A stretch of 64,000 nt of DNA from positions 1,007,426 through 1,071,425 of the forward strand of contig VZRZ01004225.1 of NCBI GenBank assembly GCA_013398175.1. The letters are read 5' to 3'. Source of the DNA: Climacteris rufus. Lineage: Eukaryota > Chordata > Aves > Passeriformes > Climacteridae. A model generated the notes under the pieces. That model had not been told where the DNA came from. It made no database searches and worked only from the letters and a program-made list of their open reading frames with translations. A program made the translations under genes and the position numbers. This document shows positions 1 through 9,333 of the stretch, in pieces (within the stretch, counting starts at the first letter, position 1; the number at the start of each line of letters is the position of its first letter).

Positions 1-2123
1 GATTAGGTCTCTACTGGCTTCTGTTAAACTGCCATGATTCCAAGCATTCAAAAATTTTTACATTTGAAACATTATTAAGAAATAACCAGTTAAAATAATG
101 ATGAGACAACCATTGCCCTAAAAATGTGGGACATTTCCCAATTTCTATCATTTCCAGATGATATACTAAAGTGTAGTTTTCCTCCTCACTGTCACGCCTA
201 CAAGAGTTGAAAACATGAACAATCAGCTGATACAAATCAGATTTCTGCTTTTGTCAAGATAATAGGTAAAGACTTCAAAACAAATTCCCACTATTAGCTT
301 CACCTGCTTGGATTTTCACACAGAAATATTTAAGCATGTTCTTCTAGGAGTATCTTTTAAGAGAGTTTCCCTGTGGTTTTTCAGCAGGAATAGAAGATAA
401 AGAACAGAGCCCTCAAACCATGTAGTTTTTAAATTTGAAAAGTGTACAAGAACAAGCATGCCAAATAAAATTATAATATGACCATGAAAGAAATAAAAAT
501 AAAAATCTGTCTAAGTCTGAAACTGTAAAAAATCCAAATTGAGTCTACAGGCTCCAGTTATGACTTAATTATTAGAGCCATGCTAAGTTTTTAACTCAAA
601 ATTGGCCAGTAGTCTCCACTCACAGTTTTAAAAAATACTTTTCTCTACCTCTTGCACTTTTTAAGACCATCTCTTAGGTATTAAACATTTCAAAATATCT
701 TGAATTGATGCTTAGCTAGGCCTATTACAAACAATTGAAATTGCTGTCCACAGCGTTGTTTTTTTTTTTTTAGTAACTTAAGTGCCACCCTTGGTTTACA
801 GGGAAATGGTCAAGTGAAATAGCTTTACCAATGGCAGATTTGCAAAAATAATTGAATGGCTTTCTTTGGCAGCTTATTTTGTACACAGAGAAATTTTGGC
901 AGATAAGGGGGGCGTTGAATTTTTCTTGCATCTCAGGTAAAGCGTAATAAAAACATATGACGTACTCTTAGATAATACTGAATTCCCCTCTCTTCCAGTG
1001 CCAAATTACTCCAGTTACTGGTACTTCTCATCATGCAAGACAATGATAAACTCAGGCTGAATGAAATTGTCATGTCATTGTGACAGGAGAGTGGACAGGT
1101 GTGCTCTATGCATATGTGTACAGCAGAATTACAGGAGATTAAAAAGGAAAACATTTGAGAAATGCAGTCTGTATATTTCCTTTGCTGACATAAATATTCT
1201 CCTAAATATGCTGTAGCTTCTGCTTTGAAAACAGATATGGTCAATATAGCTGTAAAAATAAAATGTATGTTTGTACCAGAAGCACTATAAGGTATGTTAT
1301 TGTAATAATGCTCTTTTTGCTTCAGGGTAGGAACTACAGAAATAAACACACACAGACAACACCCCCTCACACAGACACACCAGATCAAAACACCAAAAAA
1401 AAAGTAAACGTTCAGTGCAGTAGGACTGAGCGCACATATTGGTTATTTAGAGTGAAATGTTACTGCATAGCTGCATCTCATTCCCAAATAAAGATTGCTA
1501 GAATTGAAATGGAAAACAAAATAAGATTTTTTTAATGTAACACCTTACTCTTAAGATACCATGGGAAAAAAAAAAAAACCTCATAAACAAGTTTTTTTTC
1601 AAAACAAAATTAAGAATATAGTTTCTAAAAAGTCACCATGTTTTGACAGTCTGTGGTACCAGTTCACGTACAATTGATTACAAGAGAAAACTGTGAGTTC
1701 AGTAGCGATTTGATCTGAATAGTTAGGCTGAATGCAGACAAGCACTGAGCAAAAACTATGTCCACTAACACCCAAATTCAGAGTGAAATGAGAGGCATTT
1801 CCTGGAAATTACTCCAGCCTAGGTTCTGAACATAGCATTTGGCCTCTGAGTACCAGACTCATAGGAACCAGTGCTCAAAGATCAACAGCAAGGCAGACCA
1901 TGGGCCCTGGCCAATGAGCACTTCCAAGTACTTGCTAAGGCATCCTGCTGTTCTGGTCTTCTTTTATTCAGGAGGCACATACACATTGAATTAAGCCTCT
2001 GATAAATTCTACTATTTCTGCTTTTGTACATAGTGTTAGTTTTACTTCCAAATAATCTCTCTCCTATTGAAGCAGAGACAACTCTTTCTCTATAATAATC
2101 TATTACTCTGCTTTGGTGGAAGT
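1..2123. other. AT-rich intron, no gene seen
   Basis: Unique-looking AT-rich sequence inside the downstream NPAS3 intron. It holds homopolymer runs (T run near 760, A run near 1566) and a CA/ACAC-rich patch at about 1346-1400. A 151-codon open frame on the minus strand (933-1388) runs across that low-complexity patch and looks like chance. No promoter, exon or known repeat was recognised. Confidence 0.6.
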
Positions 2124-2708
2124 TGTGCTGGTTTTGGCAGGGGTAGAGTTAACTTTCTTCACAGTGGCTGGTATAGGGCTGTGTTTGGGATTTGTGCTGT
2201 ACATAGTGTTTCTAGTGTAGAGAAGTTTTTGTTATTTCTAAGCTTACACAGAACAAAGGCCTTTTCTGCTTTTCATACTGCCACACAAACATGGAATTTG
2301 AAGGTCTGTGGGAGACTGGGAGGAGACACAGGCAGGACAGGTGACCCAAACTGACCAAAGGGATTTTCCACACCATGCTCAGTATTTACATCTGGGAGGA
2401 AGGAAGAAGGGAGAGGGGGGCATTTGGAATGATGGTGTTTGTCTTCCCAAGTTACCATTATGCATGATGGGGCTCTGCTCTCCTGGAGGTGGCTGAACAC
2501 TTGCCTGCCATGGGAAGCACTGAATTAATTCCTTATTTTGCTTTGCTTGTGTGTATGGCTTTTGCTTTCCTGGTAAAGCAAAGCATCTTTATCTCAATCC
2601 ATTAGTTTTTGAGCTTTTAGCCTTCTGATACCCTCCCTGGTCCCACTGGTGGCAGAGTGAGTGAGCAGCTGTGTGAACTTGGCTACTCTCTGGGGTTAAG
2701 CCGTGACA
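2124..2708 (+). mobile_element. Solo LTR of an avian endogenous retrovirus, type A, copy 1
   Basis: The element begins TGTGCTGGTTTTGGC and ends GGGGTTAAGCCGTGACA, so it has TG...CA ends as retroviral LTRs do. It closely resembles a solo LTR common in passerines and other Neoaves (a TguLTR5-like type; the name is from memory). Flanking five-base words GAAGT (2119-2123) and GAAGA (2709-2713) may be a target duplication with one change. The TATA region seen in copy 2 is decayed here to TATTTA at 2383-2388. Copy 1 also lacks a short internal segment that copy 2 keeps. No internal retroviral genes lie beside it, so it is a recombined solo LTR. It shares family and orientation with 20868-21450. Confidence 0.85.
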
Positions 2709-3689
2709 GAAGATTAGCCCCAGTGTAATCAGCATCCCTTGCATTAACCCTCATGAAATGCAGCATCTGGAATCCACCAGCCAGACCTAGCTCCTGAATT
2801 TCTAGGAGGGCATCAGCCTCTGCTGACCCCCAACTCTGGGGAAGTGGGGCTGTGGGAGAGTAGGGGTGGGAGAGAAATTGACATTGTTCCAGAGGATGAG
2901 CCTTTGAAGGACCCTAGTGCTACAGCTGGGAGTGCAGTCTGGTCTCCATGAGGCCTTAAAGGACAGCCCTCAGTGTCCTGTACACCTCTAGAAGACAGGA
3001 GGAAGCCTCTTTTGTAATGTCTAATGGGTCTTCTGTCATCTTGCTTTCAAGTGAAATGTCCAGCAGTAGTTTTGGTTTTGGTATTAAAAACAGGCATTCC
3101 CATCTACCCACTCTGCTATACAGTTTAGCTAGACAATATTGCCAGATTCAAATAAAGAGATGGAGAATTACAGTAGAAAGCGGAGTCCTTTACAGCCAGC
3201 ACTGCTTAGAATGATTATAAGAGTAATATGAGGCAGAGTGGAACTCTGATTAATCTAGCTAGAAATCCTAATCATGATTTTTCTGGAAAATAATTTTATG
3301 AGTTCCTTAGCATCTGTGTTCCACATAAGTTAAAAGTGAAAAGGAACATTTCTACTTAGACCTTCTAGGGTTAGGGCTAACTCTTTGAGTATCATTTGGA
3401 ATATTTCAAAGCAGACCCTTTAGGCAGTTTTACAAACTAGTATATCCAAGCTGCTTTTATGAAATACAATTCAGCTTGTGTTCATACTTGCATTGTCTTT
3501 ATTCAAAAAAATACTTATCCTGCAAGTATAGCAGCATTTCTTAAGCTCCAATGATAGACCTGAAAGCATTCATACTCCTGACCTGCTACAGGCTAACGCA
3601 CTAGCAGACTAGTTAGAAGACAATTAGTCCAATTTCACATTTCCTAGCAGCCGAAAAATTTCATGTTATTTTAGTCACAGTGGATGGAT

Positions 3690-4480
3690 GCCAAGTTCAC
3701 TGGAAACAACCCTGCTGATTTGCCCAGTCCATTTTAATACTTTAGAAATACTGTTGAAACATGGCTGTCCTAATTACACAGGGATCAGTGCACAGTGTCC
3801 CTCTCACCCAGGATTCTCCCAGAAGGGCTGCAATCACCTGCATTCCCCTTAATTTCACCATGCAATTCCAACTAATTTCATCCTAGTACAGTGCTGTCAG
3901 ACAACTCCCATGTCTCTGCGGTTTTAATCGATTAGCTCAATGTCTCTATAATGCATCACCAGCTGCCAGGCACAGAACTGGACGCTTTGCAAGCATTTCA
4001 ACTAAAAGACAGTTTAATTACTATAGCAGCATCTCAAAGGCATAGGCATAAGGACTTGCAAAGGAATTATTAAAATATTTGGTGCCAACAAACCACTTTA
4101 TAACTGAGTGAACAATGACAATCAAAAGGTAGGAAATAAGGAGAAAGTCACATTTTAAATAGTCCATTTTAATGGACTCTAATGTATTCAGGCAAATGGA
4201 CTGTCTTAAGTATTACTGTTTACACAATGCAATTGTGCTTTACGATAATTGTTTTGCTGCAATACAGACATGTAAAAATTGACATTGCTCTCAGTAAATT
4301 ACAAGACAAGAAAGATACCTTCAATTAGAAAATAGTTGAAGTAAGCAAATTAGACAATAAATAGACTGCCTTAAATTAATGAATTACTAAACCAGATTGT
4401 AAACTTTGGTTCATTCCTTGAATGACTTTCGTGCATTGCTGATCACATGAGTGCAATGAAAAGGTCTTGTGGTGTCTGTC
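3690..4480. promoter_or_regulatory. Candidate conserved non-coding element, homeodomain-motif rich
   Basis: Within this block are a perfect palindrome TAATCGATTA at 3925-3934, a TTTAATTAC site near 4013-4021, and a perfect inverted repeat AGTCCATT-TT-AATGGACT at 4161-4178. Paired TAAT half-sites are typical of homeodomain dimer binding. NPAS3 introns are known to carry many developmental enhancers, so an enhancer is plausible, but nothing here proves conservation or activity. An AT-rich background alone produces some TAAT words. Confidence 0.28.
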
Positions 4481-4680
4481 TGAAGTGAACACGTGCATTG
4501 GGAAAATTAGACATTTAAATAGCAGCACTTTCAACAGAAGCAAAAGCAAGGTTGGAGATCAGTTAATGAAAAAAATTATGACAGGAATTTAGACAAATCT
4601 TTTCCTCCTCCTCTGTGCTACAGGATAGTCAAAAATACTAGGAAAACCTTATTTCTGCCTCACAGACAGCAATAAGGATA

Positions 4681-4718
4681 TCAAACTATACAACAGTCCT
4701 CAAACTATACAACTGTCC
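4681..4718. repeat. 19-bp tandem duplication
   Basis: TCAAACTATACAACAGTCC at 4681-4699 is followed directly by TCAAACTATACAACTGTCC at 4700-4718, differing at one base. A further partial echo (CCAACAGTC) follows. This looks like a small local slippage or duplication event. Confidence 0.9.
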
Positions 4719-6104
4719 CCAACAGTCAGATCCAGAAGCTCTCTCACAAAACACACAGAAAACTATGCTTCACCAAGACGCAAAGGGTTTGACTGCAAGA
4801 CCATAGTAGTATAACTGGATTTAAACCCTTTTCAGCTCAGTTAAATGGTCAGTCATTTGCTAAAAGCTCTCCTTCAACATAATGCTTACAGTAACCTCAG
4901 CCTGGCTGTATCCTAAAACTGACTATTGATGGGATGGCAGGTGCTGGGAAAGAGTTCAAGGTCACATGCTCCACTCAAGTGGGAGATGTCTATATTTGAT
5001 CTTGGTGACCTCTTCCAGAGTCTGAAAGGATGGCATTGACAGAAGCTGCATAAAGACTTGCCCATTCTTCTTTACTACAAGGAGGGTCACTATGATTTAT
5101 CAGCCTTGTGATGGGAAGAAAAGAAAGGGATGGACTAAAGAAAACCTACTGCACTCAAAGTTCTCAGAATCTCAGGGCAACACTGCTGGTAAATGGGAAA
5201 TAATATTAGAAAGTATTCAGGCCTCACACAGTGCCAATGCAGTACATGGAAGCATGTGAGACTAGATATCATCACATTTCTTAGCTGGTTAATTTACATA
5301 ATTTAAAACATGCTGTTTCATTTGATTAATGGTTTTGGTGGAATCTCAACCATTTGATCTTGCTTGGTGCTATAAAACAAATCTGAGTCACAGGAGCATA
5401 TGAAAACTGGGGTACTTCATTTTAAAAGCAGAAAAATCTATTAAACCTTTCCACTGCTTAACTCGCATACTTGCATTGTAACATACTGTCTCATAGCAAG
5501 TTCCTGCAGAACTGCAGAAATCCCTATTCTATCATTTACCCTTCTGCATCCTGTGGCATTCTGTGCTTAAGTGAAACTCACAGACGCCTCAGTTTTCATG
5601 TCTCTTCTGCAAATAGGAGTATGCAAGCCTGTTTGGCAACTAAAGCATTCACTCAGTAATCAGCACAGCACAAGGCACACATATAAAGTAAATAGTAAGT
5701 TAAATGATAGTTTTTTGAATTCATATGAGTATCATCAGTTTAGAATTAATGTATTAACCAATTATGACTTTTTTCCTAATCTGGACAAGAAATAAGCCTT
5801 TCCTTACATTTAGAGTAAGTATGTTTCAGATTTTTTTTACCTTAAAAATGTTAGCAATCAGTACACAGGGTACAATACTAGCTTCCATCTTTAAGGCATT
5901 TAAAGGAATGTACATTGTCAAGCCTGCAATCCATTTACAATATATATTTTAAAAGTAAAGCCAAATAAATTATTTGTCCTATGAATTGTTGTTTACTTCA
6001 CACAGGTAATAAAGCTAAGGTGCACAGAAGATTTTCCAATTCAACCAGGAAGTGATAAACAACATGCAGGAACTAGTGCAAAATACCTTAAAAAAACCCC
6101 ATAA

Positions 6105-7214
6105 TGTATTGGGTCTCCATAGCCAAGTTTTGGCAGTGGGGGGGAAACTACAGGAGTGACTTCTGTAAGAAGCTCCTAGAAACATTCCCTGTGTCTGACG
6201 ATGCCAATGCCAAGCAGCTCCAGGCAGACCTGCCACTAGCCAAGGCCAAGTCCTTCAGTGACAGTGTTAGCACCCCTGGGATAACAGAGCTAAGAAGGGG
6301 AAAGAAGCTCTAAAAGAGAAGCAAATTGCAGCCAGATAAGAGGGATGAGAGGAACAACTCTACAGACATCTAGAGTCGCTGAAGAAGGAAGGGGAGGATG
6401 TGCTCCAGCCACTGGAACTGAGCTTCCCCTGAAGATTGTGGTGAAGATCATGGTGAGACAGGATGTTACCCCTGCAGCCACAGAAGTTCATGATGGAACA
6501 TATATCCATCTGCAGCTCCTGGAGGACTGTACATCAGAGCAGGTGGATGTACCGAAAGGAAGCTGTGACCCATAGAAAGCCCGTGCTGGAACAAGCTCTG
6601 GGCAGGACTAGTGGCCCCATGGAGAGAGGAGCCAATGCTGAAGCAGGTTTCCTGGGGGACCCACACTGGAGCAGGCTGTTCCTGAAGGGCTGAACCACGT
6701 GGAAGGGACCCACACTGGGACAGTTTGTGGAGAACTGCAGCCCATGGGAGGGATCACCCACTGGAGAAGTTCATGGAAGACTGTCTCCCATGGGAGCGAT
6801 CCAACGATGGAGCAAGGAAAAAGTGTGAAGAGTCCTCCCCTTGACGAAGGAATGGCAGAGACAACGTGATAAACTGAAGCCCTCCAATCCCCATTCCCCT
6901 ACATCACTGAGGGGGAGAAGGTAGATAACTGGGAAATCAAGTCCTGCAAGGAGGAAGGGGGTGGGAAAGTGTCTTTAAAATTTGGTTTTATTTCTCATTG
7001 TCCTAATCTGATCTAATTGGTAATTAATTGATTATTTCCCCAAGTTGAGCCTGTTCTGCTGGTGACAGTAATTGGTGAGTCGTCTCTCCCAGTCCTTATC
7101 TTGATCCATGACCCTTTCCTTATGTTTTCTCTCTCCATGTCCAGCTGTGGATTGGAGTTGGCAGAGTGGGTTTGGTGAGTACCTGACATCCAGCCAAGAT
7201 CAAACTACCATACA
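6105..7214 (+). mobile_element. Solo LTR of an avian endogenous retrovirus, type B (about 1.1 kb)
   Basis: It starts near TGTATTGGGTCTCCATAGCC and ends near GATCAAACTACCATACA, with TG...CA ends whose exact positions are uncertain by a few bases. The layout matches a long avian LTR I recognise. A short upstream part is followed by a central run of degenerate repeats built on phrases such as CCCATGGGAGGGATC and CACTGGAG (about 6400-6830). A distal part then carries GGTTTTATTTCTCATTG, CCCCAAGTTGAGCCTG and a closing CATCCAGCCAAGATCAA. Open frames within the repeats are a by-product of the repeats and not genes. No retroviral internal region adjoins it. The polyadenylation signal region looks decayed. 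Confidence 0.82.
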
Positions 7215-9097
7215 TGGTAACACTATCCAAAATAAATATCTACTTTAAAATCACAGTTGCTTTGACTCCTGTTCTTCATCAGCACATTACTGGTCGGGTT
7301 TTTAACAAATGGGTTATTCATATTTTTTTTTTTGTATTTACATACCATCTGCAAGGGCAAGTGCATCAGCACAGGGGAATGAGTTGGTTTGTTCATTCAC
7401 TGGTTTAAAAGCTTTCATTGAGAAACAAAAGTGATCACATTTATTTCAAACTCAGGGATGCAGTAGGACTCATCAAAGATGTTATCTTACCAGTATACCC
7501 CTACTAATATACAACTATTATTTAATATGTGGTTAGGGGAAGGGTTAATGTGACTCTTGCTACATTGACTTATTTGCTTAAAAAGTGGTATCTAATTTCC
7601 TTGTCCATTGTGGGAAGCACCAGAGGAAGCTTGGGGTTTGGTGTTTCAGATGTTTTTCAGAACAATATGATACATAAACAGCAGCGTACCCTTGTTATTT
7701 TTTTTATGTTGCTTTGTAATGAGTTGAGAACCATTTCTTATTCATAATGTCTGCAAACAAATTTAGCCATTTCACCCTGGAGAATTATCCATTGGATTTT
7801 CCAATGTCTGATTAACAAGTGTCTAGAGACCATTTTTCCCAGGGCTATCAATCTTTTGCTCTACCTTCTTTAACTTTTGTCCAAGGCAAATTTAATGACA
7901 GCAGATCTCTTCCCAGGAAGTTCTTATTTTTTGGGAGCACAGTATACTGCAAAATGATTTAACTTTTTAGCAATTGAGCTTGTACATTCACTCTATAAAA
8001 ATTTTCAAGAATCTAATGGAAGAGAATGCAACCAAAAAAAAGATATCTAACATATAAACCTGAACTGGATCACCTATTTCTCATGTGAAAATCTGTCCCT
8101 AGATGCTGTGACTGCACACATGCACACTCCTTAAATATGAATTCTAGCTCAGATTCATTTAATACTGATTTGACTTCAGAAGAAAGAAAAAGTATTTAAT
8201 TCATTATCACCCATCCCTGAATTAGATATATGAATGTGAAAATCTCTGTTACTAATTTTAATTGCACAATTCCCTCTCCACAGGAGACTGTTAAATTGGT
8301 TTGGTGAAATAGTAGTGAATCACATCAAAGTAGTGGGATGCATTTTATAATATATCTAAATAACTATCCCATTTTCCCAGCATGTTGCTGTGTATTTTAA
8401 GTATTAATATTATGACTCCAGTTTAGAAGAATGTAGCTTTATTTTATTCAGATAAATTTTCTTAGTACTGTATGTTAGCACTGTTAAAAATCAGGCTAAA
8501 TTCTAAGTGGCTATCAAGTAATAAAGGCGAAACATTTACTGCAGAAGCCAACATGAAAATGTGTTTGTCTAGTCATAAAACACTCATGAAAGGAGCTTGC
8601 AGATGCATCATTTTGATACAATAATGGTCTTTCCAATCTAACCCCACTTTTTTTTCCTCCTTCAGCTGTAATGTTTATTACCTGAGCCTAGAATGGGTTT
8701 GCTTGTTTGCTTGTTATGTTTTGTTGCAACTCTATCAGGTTAGACACAAATATTTCTCAAAGATTTGTAGCATTATTACTTCCACATATCACCAACTCTC
8801 ACCCAGGAGTGCAACACAGTGTCAGACATCAACACTACCTTTGGCATTGGTTTTATAAGAACGCAAAAGTCTAGATATCTGAAGAGCTTGATAAATGTTC
8901 AAAGAACAAACTTTGAAGAAATAGCCATCATACTGCAAGAAGAGGTGTTTAGAAACCAGATTTTTAAAACATGTCTATATTAAGCATACAGCCAAGTATT
9001 TCTATGCTTAAAGATATTGAGTGTCTGTATAAAGAAAGAACCTCCCACTATAAAGAGTCTCAGTAGTAACTCACTAATTTGAAGGATCAAGCAAGAC
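7215..9097. other. AT-rich intron, nothing recognised
   Basis: No gene, RNA gene or known repeat was recognised between the type B LTR and the CR1 3' end. There are homopolymer runs (A run near 8034, T run near 8649). Short open frames are at chance level. Confidence 0.55.
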
Positions 9098-9231
9098 AAT
9101 CATAGAATGCCGCGATTCTGGCAGAAGCTTTCGGCCCTGCCACGGCACATCTTCTCTTTGTGAGTTCTTTGAACAGACACCTGAGATAAGACACAGTAGA
9201 AATACTTCAGAGTTTCTTCGGTCTCAAAATG

Positions 9232-9237
9232 TTTATT
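9232..9237 (-). terminator. Polyadenylation signal of the type C LTR
   Basis: AATAAA on the minus strand, placed between the TATA box and the end of the LTR as expected at the R/U5 region. It is oriented with NPAS3 transcription, so it could in principle cause premature polyadenylation within the intron. Confidence 0.65.
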
Positions 9238-9323
9238 AAGTGTTATCTATAACTTGGCAGCACAGAAAAGTGCTTTGTCATTAATAACAAGGGTCAAAAT
9301 GGGGCCGAGCACTTCTCGTCCAG

Positions 9324-9333
9324 CTTATTTATA
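9324..9333 (-). promoter_or_regulatory. TATA box of the type C LTR
   Basis: Minus-strand TATAAATAAG, downstream of a CCAAT-type motif and about 90 bases upstream of the LTR's polyadenylation signal. It is well preserved, so the LTR may keep weak promoter potential antisense or sense to host transcription. Since NPAS3 is also on the minus strand, this LTR points the same way as the gene. Confidence 0.7.

Larger units (their letters stand above)
2709..6104. other. Intron; possible conserved non-coding block inside
   Basis: No gene or recognised repeat. The first 300 bases after the LTR are more GC-rich but match nothing I know. A 19-bp unit is tandemly duplicated at 4681-4718 with one mismatch. 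The stretch at about 3690-4480 is unusually rich in TAAT-type motifs and is listed separately. Short open frames near 5471-5952 look like chance. Confidence 0.55.

Noticed and set aside
933..1388. 151-codon open frame on the minus strand
   Set aside because: It crosses a CA/GT-rich low-complexity patch, has long biased runs (CVCVRGC, SFSLSLSLS) and shows no family signature or splice context.
2067..2500. Open frames of 62-95 codons on both strands
   Set aside because: They lie mostly within the type A solo LTR, which is non-coding.
6015..6761. Several overlapping open frames on both strands
   Set aside because: They fall mostly inside the repeated core of the type B LTR and reflect its composition, not genes.
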